A stretch of 64,000 bases of DNA from Azolla caroliniana (GCA_043228905.1 JBHGNT010000009.1:19406001-19470000); one strand, 5' to 3'. Shown: positions 16,587 through 28,344, counted from the first letter of the stretch. Numbers and translations: made by a program. Notes: generated by a model not told the origin, from the letters alone.

Positions 16587-17006
16587 TGTCATGATATGGC
16601 AAGACTCAAACCCATGACCTTATGCTACATGGGTTGAGCTCTTGACCATTAGACCATACATTGTAATATTATTTTCGTTTATGTTTTATTATGGAAATTT
16701 GATGTATATTCCAGATTTCTCTGGAACATTCTAGAAACTTCAGGAGTATTCCTTAGAACACTATAAAAGGAGGCACAAGGCATTATTTCGAACCAAATCG
16801 GTTCAACGCCGGTCTTAAGCCTCCTAGCTACTACTGCACATTCTCTTCACATAATATATATATCTTTTCTTATCATCACTCTCTCTCTCTCCCTCCCTCC
16901 CTCCCTCTCACTCACTCTTTCCTTCTCTCGCAATTTCTTCACCTCTCTTAGTACTAATACTTCTTTTAGTACTAATTCCTTCTCTGTCTTAGTACTATTC
17001 CTGCCA
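16587..17006 (+). repeat. 3' LTR of the gypsy element
   Basis: Begins TGTCATGATATGG just after a purine tract and ends CTGCCA, immediately followed by the duplication TTGGC. It matches the 5' LTR over its length, with scattered differences. Confidence 0.95.
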
Positions 17007-18000
17007 TTGGCTATCACTTTTGCAAAAATCTTGTACATTCTCCCCATCAATAAAATAGGCCTCCATTGAGCAAAGGAAGATGGAGAAGGCACCTTCGGCA
17101 AAAGTTTTATCAAACCAATCTTCCAAGAATGAGGCATTTCCCCTGATGTCCACACCTTCTGAAATAAAACTGTAAAAGGCCCCTTTAACTTAATCACATA
17201 TTTCTTAAAGAGTTCATTTGTTAATCCATCCCATCCAGGACTCTTATCATTAGCAAGATGTGACATGACATGTTCCACATCATCCTCTGAAATATTAGCA
17301 TCTAATGATTGTGCCACATCATGCGATACATGATTTTTCACTCCATTAAAAAATACATCTCTATCCTTTTTAACATTATCATCGATACAAACTTGTACAT
17401 CCAACAATTGTGTATAATAGTCTATGCATTTCTTCACAATTTCTTGAGGATCGGAACACGTGATATCATTTTCCTCTAACCTTACCGCATTATGTCATGC
17501 ATGTGATTCATGAAGGTCATGAAAAAACTTATGTGATTGACAATTAGCATCATCCACTTCTTGTCCTAAATAATTGTTTTCTGTTAGATCATGCATCGCG
17601 GAAATTAATACCTCTTGATATCCCAACAACTCTACATCCGTTGGCCAATAAGTTAACAATGAGCTGCATTTATCAAGCAAATTAACTAGGAGATTTAATT
17701 TCTTTCTCCTTTTAAAAGCACGGTGAATTCCATAATATCTAGTTAACCTTTGAACATTTGCAACAAATACTTCCCACGCTTCATACCCATCAAATTGCCG
17801 CCATCATAGGCAAATGCATCAATCAATTGACACATATAGGCATGGAAGACCTTATGATCCAAAAATGATGAATTAAAAATCAACGGTGGTTTTCCTAAAA
17901 ACTCATGAAAAGCTCTAATTGAGTGGTGAATGAATTCAAAAATTAATGGGAAATGATCTGATATAATTGACCCATAAGACACTGAAATATCCAAAATCTC
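17007..18000 (-). pseudogene. LINE endonuclease end and RT N-terminal portion
   Basis: Three minus-strand frames belong to the LINE. 17994-17743 carries SDHFPLIFEF, the C-terminal SDH motif of the APE-type endonuclease. 17680-17495 is a linker. 17437 to about 17012 carries the RT fingers with DKSPGWDGLTNE and WRPILLMGRMYKIFAKV. The last words lead directly into the segment beyond the gypsy element. Stops separate the frames. Everything upstream of the SDH motif is missing, which defines the 5' truncation. Confidence 0.85.
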
Positions 18001-18017
18001 TGGTAAAAATCCTTCAA

Positions 18018-18100
18018 GTCTCTCAAATGTTATTCAATAAGTGCCTTGTATTTGGTATGTGAGGTTGTGGGTTCAAGTCTCTCAAATGTTATTCAATAAG
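18018..18100 (+). repeat. Duplicated tRNA-related unit at the LINE 5' end
   Basis: The string ttcaagtctctcaaatgtta, continuing ttcaataag, occurs at about 18018 and again at about 18072. The second copy is preceded by gtatttggtatgtgaggttg. A related copy lies at 26797-26865. GGGTTCAAGTCTC resembles a tRNA B box, so this looks like a SINE-type tail. Confidence 0.6.
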
Positions 18101-18102
18101 GG

Positions 18103-18190
18103 CCTCTCTCTCTCTCTCTCTCTGGTGAAAACACAAGTATATGTATGTATGTACGTACATACGTACGTACGTATGTATGTATGAGCAAAT
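18103..18190. repeat. Microsatellites (CT)n and GTAC/ATGT tetramers
   Basis: A (CT)n run at 18103-18122 is followed by an array of atgt, gtac and acgt tetramers at about 18138-18182. Confidence 0.9.
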
Positions 18191-19468
18191 GTGTGTGAAA
18201 AACACCCAATTATATCAATAAAATGTGTTTGGAAAACACTCCCTCCAATGGGTACCACATCTACTTTGAGTGGTGCTTGGCCACCAAAACCTACATGGAT
18301 CACACTCATGGGACATGTTGAACTGCCAATAGGCATGATGATCACCCCACCTAGGGAAAGAGCTTCGACTTGCTCCAACAAACAAAACTATGACAACAGT
18401 CAATTTCCCTTCAACTTTCATACATCTACTCTCTTCTTACTCCATGCTCACCATCAAATACAGACGCATTTGCGCATATCCCAATTATGACGCAATCCCC
18501 AACATCTCCTTAAGAGGAGAGCGATCCCGATCTCTAATGTTGGGTTGATGTCATGATGAGGATACTTGCTTGGGCCTTCAGAAAAGAATATGGCAAATTC
18601 TCTTGTGGAGAGCCTTCATGGGGACATCTCTCGCATTAGCTTCGTGGGTTTGGCAAGCTCCTTCATGTCGAGTTACTCGATATATGCGATTTCAAATGAT
18701 GGGTTAACAAGCGGCTCGCTTGAGCCTTCGTGAAAGAGTACCTTTGTATGTCCCACAAGAAAATGAGTGTGTTCGCCCATGGAGAGCCACACGAGAACTT
18801 CTCTCATGTTTGATCCTTTCCAAAGAAACAAGTAGGAGACAAATAGATCAATAGGAGGAAGTCATTATATAAGCTTCCGAATTACAAACAAGGGTACTCC
18901 AATCTAGGTGAAACTAAACAAGATTTATGCCCTTGTACATCAAGGCCAAATCAAGATAAGAAAGAAAAGAGTAGGAGGGATATCCTTGATTTGACTTGTG
19001 ATTCTACGATCAACAACGACGGCTTGTTGGTCTCCAAGATGCACTTGTGATTCGATACCCAGTGATGTTTGGTTTGTCATTGAAGCTTGCATGTTCGAGT
19101 CTCAAAACTTGTGAACCCAATAGTGACTTCCTTATTTTGTTGCTTTCAAGGATCCCCCATATGGATGGGTATACAAATGTATTGACTTCTGAAAATTGGT
19201 GAACTCTTGTTGAATAAAAAAAAGAAACTTTCCTTTGGCATAATACATCATTGCCTTTTCTTTTTAGCATGCATTGACACTTGACCCTAGATGGCCACTT
19301 GACTTCATTAATAACAAATTTCCTTTTGCCTTTTCTTCTTAGTATTCATTGTTATGTGCATAGTATGAACCATAGGTACTATATGTGCATTTGCATTCGA
19401 GAATGTTTCAATCATTCAAGTATGGTAAACACCCTCGAAGTATGGTAAATACCATATTTTTGTATTCA
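18191..19468. other. Unassigned interspersed sequence, no gene
   Basis: No convincing open frame. The text between 18580 and 18830 repeats gagagcc, catgggga and tctctcat words that recur loosely at 31280-31480, which suggests an old dispersed repeat I cannot classify. Confidence 0.4.
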
Positions 19469-20266
19469 TTATTTATTATAAGGTAAATTTCTTTTAAGGT
19501 AAAAAGTGTAAAAAAATAATTGTCCCGATTCCAGCTTCGTCACTTTGATTGAAAAATCTTTCATGTCTTTCACCAACTCATGCAAGAGTGACTCTTCTAC
19601 TTTCTTTTCTCCCGAGGCATTCCCCATTTCTTCTCCTTTTTGCTCTGGCAGCTCCAAAAACCACAACTTTCTTTTATAGAAATGGGCACATACCCTTCTC
19701 ACCTCCTCCCAGTCTTCAGTAAGTCCACCTGGACTATTTTGACCTTCCAGAAGCATTCCCAAGTCCTTCTTGTCTTTAATATTAGTGGCTTGTAGCAACA
19801 ATATTACTTTATCTGGCATTATTATATTTGTATCCCTAACATTTATTTGCTCAAATCTTTTTGAAAACTCTTTTAACACTTCCAAAACACTTAAATGTTT
19901 ATTAGACTTTACCCAATCCATGAAAGCTCGCCTTGTCATCCTTGACATATCGTTGAGTTTGTATTCATTCAATAATGCTCTTTCGAAAGTCACCCATGTT
20001 TGGTGCTCCCTCTGTAGCTCATGAATCCTTTCTTGTAGCCCAATTGCAGTGACTTGGCTAAAGCTATTAATTTTTGCCGCTTCATCGACACCGCGTTTAA
20101 TCATCTCCTCATTGTAAATCTTTAGGAACCTTGTCAAATTCATTCCTTCGAAGATTCCTACTCATGCAAGAATATTGTCAACAGCTTTGTCAATGCTTGC
20201 CATCATCCCTTGCTCCCATATAATTCGTTCCATCATCTTACACATAAGCCTCATTTGCTCCTCCAT
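19469..20266 (-). pseudogene. LTR-retrotransposon gag-like relic
   Basis: A minus-strand ATG at 20266 opens a frame that meets TGA at 20164-20162 (probably a former CGA). It then continues in the same frame for 224 residues to 19469. The protein is charged and helical, with LLNEYKLNDMSRMTRRAFMD, VLEVLKEFSKRFEQI and a run KDLGMLLEG. This resembles capsid-type gag proteins I know from plant retroelements, although the exact clade is unclear. It sits just downstream of an LTR end and primer-site-like sequence, which supports gag. No pol follows, because the next kilobase has no matching frames. Confidence 0.6.
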
Positions 20267-20287
20267 ATCTCCTTGTCGCCACCTTCA

Positions 20288-20460
20288 CATCGGGTTCACC
20301 AAATTATGTCAGGGTAGTTGTGGTTCGTGTGGCAAAGTCACATGGACTAACGTTAATGGGAGTTTGAGTAAAAAATTTACAAGACTTGTGCGACGATATC
20401 ACAAAGATATTAAGGATAAGAGGAATAGGAGTTAAAAGTAATACATGTGTGTGTGTGTGT

Positions 20461-20495
<35 letters not shown>

Positions 20496-20652
20496 AGGAG
20501 CATGGATAAGAGACATGAGAGACAATGTATGATTTAAGAGTAAGAGTATACGATAAAAACATGATTTATATTAAGAATACCGGATTTTACCAACTTTACA
20601 ATGCTTGATCACAAGATGCGACTTTTCTTTCCGAACTCTATATTTGAACCCT
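20288..20652 (-). repeat. LTR end and primer-site-like sequence of the gag relic
   Basis: On the minus strand an LTR appears to end CTGACA (20307) and is followed by TTTGGTGAACCCGATG at about 20303-20288, a plausible tRNA primer site directly upstream of the gag ATG. The LTR contains a (TG)n run at 20445-20493. Its upstream part is cut by the copia insertion at 20653 and should continue after 26480. Its far end was not found. Confidence 0.5.
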
Positions 20653-21007
20653 TGTTGAGAGATCAAGCTCAACTTAGTTTAGTTAACTAGTCAACCATGT
20701 AACTTCGTAGTTACCTAGATTGAACCTAGTTAGAAGTGTTGACTATAACGCCTTAAATAGGACCTTGTACTTAAGTGGGATATTCTAGATCCTCCACTCC
20801 TAAGTACATTTAATATAGGACTCTCTTTTTCCAAAACAATATTCTTCATTAGTATAAATTCTTCATACATGAGAAAATGATTAGTCTGACAACATCGTAA
20901 AAGCTGTGGCCATGATAGGCCAATAAAAAACTCAAAGACTTAAAGTAGAAGACTACAAAGAACGGTGGACACACATACATGACTCTTCTTCCCATCTCAT
21001 GTGATCA

Positions 21008-21490
21008 TTAGCTAAGACCCAATGTTCCTCCATCTTCTTCCATTCTCGCATGCTGACCGGCATACAAATAAACACTCATCACCATGGCTTCACAATATAT
21101 TTTACCTTTATCTACCATGGTTGTATGATTACAAGCATTTCCAACTGGATTTGCTAAAACTCCATTTCTTCTCATCTGGCCATACCCTGCAAATGTGACA
21201 AAATTAGGAGAGAGATTCTGTTCTTTTGCATCCACTCAAAAGCATTAAGAGTTTGCTCTTCAAGCTCCTAGTGCACATAACCTATAAACAATGTATTCCA
21301 TGTTAGTGTATTCCATGTCAAGCACTGCCTTTTGCTCATGCCACATTTCACATCATATCTACTAGTGCATTTCCAACAAGTTGGCTTTTTCAAAAAAAGC
21401 TCTTTCCTCTCAGAATTGAAATGTATCTCCTCGCCCTTGTTTGTGGATCTAATGCACCCACAAGCTTTCAAAATGCCTGCAGAAAACTAT
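21008..21490 (-). pseudogene. PPR gene fragment
   Basis: Minus-strand frames carry ILKACGCIRSTNKGEEIH, then a damaged region ending KCGMSKRQCLTWNTL with TWNTL duplicated, then SPNFVTFAG, and later ACNHTTMVDKGKIY, which resembles the E-region ACSHxGLVDxG. Frame changes and stops separate them. The fragment begins just after an acceptor-like tttctgcag on the minus strand. The words match the family of the gene at 1-2415 but are too diverged to be a direct copy. Confidence 0.8.
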
Positions 21491-21518
21491 GATAATTCAG
21501 CATCTGTTGGAGTACCCA

Positions 21519-21852
<334 letters not shown>

Positions 21853-21894
21853 CATATGAAAATACTAGTTCTCTACTAAAATCCACTCTCCTCA

Positions 21895-22660
21895 GACCCT
21901 CACTAAACTTTGCTTCTACCTCCGACACCATCTTCGCTCATCGTTATATAAACTATAAACAAAAAATGTGCTTCAAATATTTCCACATCAGCCATCTCTC
22001 CATTTTCCTTGAAATTCTTGCATAGACAACCAAGAAAAAATTAGCTGTCCCAATCCACTCATGACCTTGACAACGTTCTCGCTCATCCTTTCAAAAAATA
22101 AACAACTTCCTTTTCCACAACATCCATCTTGGCAATCACTGCTCGTTTTCAACAATTTCCTATACCTACTCATAATATTCTGCTTCACCCCCCACACCGT
22201 CTTCGCTCATCCTTAACCCTCAAAAAATTCTTCTTACGTCCACATCAACCATCTCGCCGATTACCGCCAAATTCCTGTATAATAACAAAAAGATTATAAA
22301 ATGTTTCCTCATCCGCTCATATATTTGCTTCAACCCCCACACCCTCGTCACTCATCCTCTCGTCATTAATAAGCTCTATAAAGACAATAACTACATGACA
22401 ACAACTAGAAGACTATCTTGTTTGTTGCACTCCCTAAGATGAAACCTAAAATCTTCTTCACTCCATCCCATGACACCAAATTCCATCAAGCATCCTGCCA
22501 TATAAACCGCAAACAAATTAATATACAAAAATTCCCTCACCAACTCATGATAATTGTTTCTTCAACCCCCACACCATCTACACTCATCCTTATCGCTCAG
22601 AAGAAATTGCTTCTTACATCCACAACAACCATCTCGCCTTCTCGCTAATCGGCACCAAAT
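21895..22660. repeat. Degenerate long repeat inside the 1.9 kb insert
   Basis: Variants of cttcaacccccacaccctcg followed by ctcatcc occur near 21909, 22183, 22330 and 22561. Variants of ccacatcaaccatctcgcc occur near 21986, 22241 and 22619. Spacing is irregular (150-270 bp), so these are old tandem or nested duplications. Confidence 0.6.
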
Positions 22661-22893
22661 TTTGGCTTTCCATGTCCTTGATTTTCACCAACATCAATTA
22701 TCTTGACAAAAAGATCAACGGTCATTTAATATAGGACTTACACCTTAGTACCTATATTCCACTCACACATGTGCACCTTTGCACATGAGATATATATATA
22801 CCTCATTGTGGGTATTTTTGGATTTGATGATGATAATGCTAATTTAACATAGTTACTCATCCCCCATCTTGTGTTGTTCATAAGTGTATCTTC

Positions 22894-23124
22894 CTCTCTT
22901 TTCTCTTTTTATTTTTTATTTTTATCATAATTAGCTTACCCTAGTGGTAAGTCGATAACACAAGCACTATGTCTTGGGTTCGAAACCCAATTTCCTCACC
23001 TCTCTATTATATACTTCATATATATCTCTATTTTACTAGATGCCACTATGGAATGTAGGGGTTGAACCCATGACCACCTAATCTCCATTGGGCAACCTTA
23101 CCAACTAAGCTACATCCATCTGGG
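22894..23124. mobile_element. Pair of tRNA-like (SINE-type) sequences in inverted orientation
   Basis: On the plus strand TAGCTTACCCTAGTGG (22932-22947) resembles an A box and GGTTCGAAACC (22977-22987) matches the B-box consensus. On the minus strand TAGCTTAGTTGG (23112-23101) and GGTTCAACCCC (23068-23058) do the same. Acceptor-like GGATGTA and TACATTCC flank the second one with an extra base. They are absent from the other LTR, so they arrived by insertion. Arms are too irregular for working tRNA genes. Confidence 0.6.
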
Positions 23125-23133
23125 TTGTATCTC

Positions 23134-23186
<53 letters not shown>

Positions 23187-23447
23187 TACACACACATATC
23201 ACTTAATATTCCGCTTATCAACTAATCACATAATTAGGTATTAATTAACTTGTAGTTAATCACCTAATTCTTAACATGGTATTAGAGTGTGTGGTTTAGA
23301 AAATCCACTAAGCCCACCCGACTCCGTGATTGTGTGTTCGAGACGCCGACAACAAAATTCGGCTATCGGCTACCGTAGTGCCGCTACGTAGCACGTGTAC
23401 GTGATCAAAGGAAGAAAAGCCAAAGAAGAGAAGACACTACAATCAAC

Positions 23448-24587
23448 ATGAACACACAAATGGGTAGCTCGCTCCCTGGTGAAAAGCTAGACCGGAGCAA
23501 TTATTCATCTTGGGAGTACAAGATGACCCAATACCTCGTCGGCCAAGGGTATTGGAGCTACATCAACGACGCTCAAGAAAATCGACCTGGCCCAAAGAAT
23601 GCCGACTACGCAACATGGGAGCAAGCGGCTAGTTGAGTCATGTATTGCTTGGCAAGATGTGTCCACAACCACATGCTTAGGCATATTCGAGACGCCAAGA
23701 CGCCTAAAGAAGCGTGGGCGAACTTAAAGAAAATGTTCGCCACCAACACGACTACCCGAAAGCTTCAGCTTCAACTCCAACAAAGGTTGAACAACATTCG
23801 GCAAAAAGACATGTCCGTGTCGGACTACACCGCCAAGATCAAGAGCATTTGTGACTCACTTGGCTCCATCAAAATAAACGTCAACGAAGAAGAGATGGTT
23901 CAAGTATGCTTGGGCGGCCTCGCACAACGATTCGACTCGTTGAGGACGGCAATCTTGGCGAGGGAAAACCCTCCTTCATTCTTTGACCTCCCATCAATAT
24001 TATTGGTCGAAGAGAACCAGGTCCGAACCAAAAGCAAGACGTCGGAAGGACAAATGTTCTTCTCGAATTCGGACAGTGGCCGAGGAGGAGGTCACGGCGG
24101 TAAAAGAGGTCAATTCGACCCCTCACACGAAGGGAACTCAAACCTTCACAGAAGCCATCAAGGAACCTTCGGAAGAAGGGGGAGCTTCCACGCCGAACAT
24201 GGTCGGCAAACGAGGCCCGCAACTTGCAATTATTGCGGCAAAATCGGTCACTATGAGGCGGAGTGTCGGAAAAAGAGAAGTGAGTCGGCTTCAACAACTC
24301 AACAACTCACAAACTATGCATCGAACTCCGACTACGAAAATCGTAGCGGAATGTTCACTAATCACGCATCGAATTCCGACTACGACGATCGTAGTGAAAT
24401 GTTTACAAAGTACGCCACGAATTCCAACTACGGCAATCGTGGCGGAATGTTTGTAATGAGGCATAGAGCGAACTCTATGACGGCCTCCAACTTCGCAAGC
24501 ACCTCCAACTCGGAAGACGCGTGGTTCATCGATTCTGGCGCCTCACATCACATGACATCTCACGAAGAGCGGTTTCGTGATTTATGA
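23448..24587 (+). pseudogene. copia A gag and protease
   Basis: The ATG at 23448 starts MNTQMGSSLPGEKLDRSNYS, a copia gag N-terminus. A TGA at 23634 interrupts it where the sister element at 54878-60305 has CGA. The gag domain continues with EAWANLKKMF and VCLGGLAQRF. The zinc knuckle is CNYCGKIGHYEAEC. Three tandem repeats of about 18 residues (NxASNSDYxxRxxMF) precede the protease site FIDSGASHHMTSH. The frame ends at TGA 24585. Confidence 0.9.
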
Positions 24588-25989
24588 ACGCCGGATCGAC
24601 CCGGCTTCATAGAAACGGGAGACGACACCACGCATCCCATTCGGTAGATCGGCAATGTCCCATTCGGGAAAGAAGGCGAGCAAACTTGCATCAAGAATGT
24701 CTTGCACGTGCCCACAATAACGAAGAATTTGGTTTCAGTCAGCCAAATCGTGGAGCAAGGCATGCAAGTCCGCTTCAACAACGAAGGTTGTTTCATTGAG
24801 AAAGATGGCCGACTCATAGCTAAGGGGCGGAGATGGCCGACATTCGATGCCTACGATCGGATGGACGCAAGGAGTACTTCTCCGATGAATTCACCTCCTA
24901 CCTCCAAAGTGAAGGCATTCGAAGAGAATTCTCATGCCGACACACAGCCCAACAAAATGGAGTAGCTAAAAGGAAGAATCGGCAAATACTCGAGGTAGCA
25001 CACACCATGATGCATGAGAAGCACATTCCGAACTTCTATTGGGCTGACACGGCATCCACGGCCGTCTATCTCATGAACCGGTGCACCACCAATGGAGTCC
25101 ATGAGCTAACTCCATACGAGCTCCTCGTCGGAAGGAAGCCTATCCTATCGCACCTCAAGGTGTTCGGAAGCATTGCGAATGTACGCATCCCGAACGAACA
25201 ACGACAGAAGCCCGACGTGAAGTCGGAGGAATGTATCCTCATAGGATACTCGTCCGAGAAGAAGGCATACAAATGCTACAACCCTTCTACCCGAGCGGTT
25301 CGGGTAAGTCGAGACGTAGTTTTCGATGAGTCTACATCCTGGTACACACCAGAGACAACTTCGACTCCGACTCTGCTCGACCCGGAATCCACCGAACAAG
25401 AGGTAGAAGATGGAGATCACTTCGAACACATGTTCAAAGAAAGTCTGGTTATGGCAAAGCCTAGTGGGCCACAAGAGCCCCCACGCGACCCAAGCATGTC
25501 GCGGCCAAGTATGAACTTGGACAAAGGCAAAGGTAAGATGCCCGAATACGAAGTCGATCACCCCAACAACAGTGATTCAGATGTGTCGGCTCCCTCACTA
25601 GACAGTGAGTTCGGTGTACCCATCATGCGGACACCCGGAGTAAAGAAGGCGCTCACATCGGCGAGCGAAAAACTTCGACGCTCATCTAGAGCTAAGAATC
25701 CCGTCACTCGGCACGACTACAATGAGTACATGGCCCATCATTACGCCTTCGCGATGAAGGTAGTGGCCGAACAAGATCCCAAGAGCTCCACCAAAGCGGC
25801 TCGTAACCCACGATGGGTGGAAGTAGTCGACCTTCGCCCACACACTACAAGCCTTCGTCACCGGCTTGAGGGGGAGGAACTAAGATTGCCACGACGAAGA
25901 AAGCCGAAGGCCGGACGGAAGCCGCACAAAAGCGGACATCGAAAGCCAAAGCGGATGTCGGACGCCTCACACTTGAGCTTGAGGGGTCG
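24588..25989 (+). pseudogene. copia A integrase remnant joined to the element 3' end
   Basis: After the protease the frame shows VPTITKNLVSVSQIVEQG and GRLIAKGRR. A deletion of about 450 bp relative to the sister element then removes the integrase zinc domain and first catalytic aspartate. The frame resumes at SDGRKEYFSDEF and runs through QNGVAKRKNRQI and the linker to NPRWVEV. There the whole reverse transcriptase and RNase H are missing and GTCGACCTTC joins 3' terminal sequence. A purine tract (gagcttgaggggtcg) leads into the LTR. Confidence 0.85.
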
Positions 25990-26310
25990 TGTTGAGAGAT
26001 CAAGCTCAACCTAGTTTAGTTAATTAGTCAACCATGTAACTTCGTAGTTACCTAGATAGAATCTAGTTAGAACTATTGACTATAACGCCTTAAATAGGAC
26101 TTTGTACTTAAGTGGGATATTCTAGATCCTCCACTCCTACGTACATTTAATATAGGACTTACACCTTAGTACCTATATTCCACTCATACATGTGCACCTT
26201 TGCACATGAGATGTATATATACCTCATTGTGGGTATTTTTGGATTTGATGATGATAATGCTAATTTAACATAGTTACTCATCCCCCATCTTGTGTTGTTC
26301 ATAAGTGTAT

Positions 26311-26377
<67 letters not shown>

Positions 26378-26475
26378 CACATACATACACACACATATCA
26401 CTTAATCTTCCGCTTATTAACTAATCACATAATTAGGTACTAATTAACCCGTAGTTAATCACCTAATTCTTAACA
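25990..26475 (+). repeat. 3' LTR of copia A
   Basis: 486 bp, uninterrupted, beginning TGTTGAGAGATC and ending TTAACA. It contains a long (CT)n run at 26313-26373. It serves as the template for recognising the insertions in the 5' LTR. Confidence 0.95.
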
Positions 26476-26904
26476 ACCCTTGACTTCAACTTTGAGAGAA
26501 AAGACACATCCCAAATGAACTAACTTGTTTGATTCAATTGTTTGATTTTTTTACTTTCTCCCCTTTGATTCCCTTCTTTTCCTTGATTCATTCATTTATA
26601 GGTGCACTCATGCATATGATGATTAGGGTGCATGGCATGCATGTGATGCATGATCACCATTTGGCACGCATGCATTGCATAAGATGCATGATAACCATAA
26701 TGTTCATCTGAGCTCCCACGTATGAAAAATAGACATGTTATAATTATGATAATGAAAATATAATTATAAAAAATAACTTATCTTAATTTATCCTAAATGG
26801 TATATACTTCGTATTTGGTGTATAAGGTTATGGATTCGAGTCTCTTAAATGTTACTCAATACAATATTCAAGTTTATTTTTATATCGTGAAGCAAATCCT
26901 TCAC
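26476..26904. other. Flank of copia A, no gene
   Basis: Contains a copy (26797-26865) of the tRNA-related repeat seen at 18018-18100, with GGATTCGAGTCTC as a B-box-like string. Nothing else recognised. Confidence 0.45.
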
Positions 26905-27500
26905 GACACTGCTCCTTTGTCAATCACCTTAGTCTCCATCTGTATTGTTGTAATGTACGTAAGGGCCAACGTCGTGCTCAGCGGCTCCCAGAGTTCGGCA
27001 AGGAACGTATCTTTTAAATGATTGGCAGACACATACTGTGTGAGTTGCTGCTAGAGGTCTTGGAATCAAATGGTAAACTAGGAAACCATTTCATTAGGTC
27101 CCTGGGCAATGGTATAGAATTGGCGGAGCAATTCGCGCTTAGGGATCTCCTGGTGGAATAACTCCAGAAACGGTGTGCGCACCTCTTGGAATGTGGTAAA
27201 CTCCCCCAGATAGTGGCGAGAATACCACCATGCAGCGGAGCCGTCTAACGAAAGGCTAAATTCCGTGATTTTGGAGGCGTCCACCTCCTCAGCGGTGAGG
27301 CACTGCGTAGAATGGTTGGCTTGTCACGTGGAGAGAAAAGGGCGGATGTGAGATTCCGTGTTGGGACCATCCGTGTAGCGGGTATAGGAGTGGTACGACA
27401 TTGCGTCGAGATTTGGGTTGTCCGGTAAGGCCGGGAAGGGGTTGACCTCAGATTGTTGAGAGACTGTCGGCGGACTCGGGGGAGTTGCGAGTTCAAGGCC
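26905..27500 (-). pseudogene. gypsy gag fragment (element E)
   Basis: Minus-strand gag with an N-terminal MSYHSYTRYTDGPNTESHIR, a TGA in place of Trp, then ITEFSLSLDGSAAWWYSRHY and FTTFQEVRTPFLELFHQE. It aligns by eye with the gag at 50139-50430 (SKIAEFNMTLEGPAVRWRL; TTFEDLKTRFLQFFNKE), so both belong to the same gypsy lineage. After a stop at about 27080 matching sequence continues to 26905 (TFLAELWEPLSTTLALTY). No pol follows. Confidence 0.82.
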
Positions 27501-27749
27501 GGTATGTGATTGTGTATCGAGATGACTGGTGAGGGGTGTGAGTCCGAGGTTTCTGGTGATGAGTGTTGAGTGATCGTGGAGTCAGAGGTATCCTCAATTA
27601 GGCGTCGTAATGGCGACTAGGGGTGTCCACCGACGTTTGTTCGCTGTCATGCACAACATGAACCAAGCGTGCCAAATCTTATTGTCCCCTTCTTCGGAAG
27701 AAATGCCTTCGATTGTCTTTACAGAAATCGGATCAAGGGGTTGTGGTAC

Positions 27750-28184
27750 ATGGTGCAAAAAACAGAATGTGCATGAGATTTGCTTTGAAATCCATGCGGT
27801 GTAACGAAATGATTAGCGTCACTTAGCCGTAGGACACAATCTTTATTCAAGAATCAACTTCTAAGTGTGACCGTAACACATAATAGAATAGACCCAAAAA
27901 AATATATATTTATATTACGAGTGGAGGAACAACGATACACGGCTCACGACCAGAGTTACAAAAAAAGTATAACCAGATGCTTATAGTATCCTATTCTAGC
28001 TAGGGGGAGCTTCCTCTCTCCTTTGTTCACTCCCCCTTCCTTTCATTTCTCCATCGTGTTTTATAGCTTTTCCTTACCCTGCTCGGCATGCTTCAACCTA
28101 CCCTGCTCGGGGTGCTTCAACCTACTTTGCCTACCTCCAGATTCGTTTCACACTTAATATACAAAAATTGGCCCACAAACAACA
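27750..28184 (-). repeat. Putative 5' LTR of gypsy element E
   Basis: Starts on the minus strand with TGTTGTTTGTGGGCC at 28184, has CTATAAAACACG as a TATA box near 28067, and lies just upstream of the gag of the same orientation. Its 3' boundary near 27750 is approximate. Confidence 0.55.
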
Positions 28185-28344
28185 ATGTGAAGTCATGTGG
28201 TTTGATGCGCCGGAGTCGACAAACCATACGTCTTCTAGATTAGAGGTGTTAGTTGGGTCGGAGGCCGACATAGAGTTCGCACTATATCTCATTACGAATA
28301 ATCCACCATAATCATCGTATTCGGAGTTGGTGGCATAATTGGTA
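28185..28344 (-). pseudogene. copia gag-protease fragment (element F)
   Basis: The minus strand reads NYATNSEYDDYGGLFVMRYS and then DVWFVDSGASNHMTSH, the same words as the gag-protease junction of the elements at 20653 and 54878. It is cut by the E LTR on one side and by a plus-strand gypsy piece on the other. Confidence 0.85.

Larger units (their letters stand above)
11383..17006 (+). mobile_element. Ty3/gypsy chromovirus-type LTR retrotransposon, complete but inactivated
   Basis: Two LTRs of 417 and 420 bp flank gag, protease, reverse transcriptase, RNase H, integrase and a chromodomain in the gypsy order. The 5-bp duplication TTGGC lies at 11378-11382 and 17007-17011. A polypurine tract precedes the 3' LTR at about 16575-16583. 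The host sequence is the LINE reverse transcriptase gene, so this insertion is younger than the LINE. The LTRs differ by several substitutions and one indel of about 10 bp, so it is not very recent. Many in-frame stops make it non-autonomous now. Confidence 0.95.
8904..18095 (-). mobile_element. 5'-truncated LINE (non-LTR retrotransposon) with a nested gypsy element
   Basis: A LINE open reading frame runs on the minus strand from about 18000 to 9160, interrupted by the gypsy element at 11383-17006. The 16-bp string ATAAGGGCCTCTCTCT occurs at 8888-8903 and again at 18096-18111, as expected of a target-site duplication. The minus-strand 3' end next to it is A-rich (8904-8927). Net LINE length is about 3.6 kb. 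The upstream endonuclease is mostly missing, a usual outcome of incomplete target-primed reverse transcription. The duplication is partly low-complexity, so its boundary is less certain than those of the LTR elements. Confidence 0.7.

Noticed and set aside
23041-23112. Functional tRNA gene on the minus strand
   Set aside because: A and B boxes are present, but the acceptor stem has an extra base, the arms are irregular, and the length is about 68 bases. A SINE-type relic is the better reading.
26159-26401. Arg-Glu repeat protein on the minus strand
   Set aside because: It is a translation of the (CT)n microsatellite in the copia A LTR.
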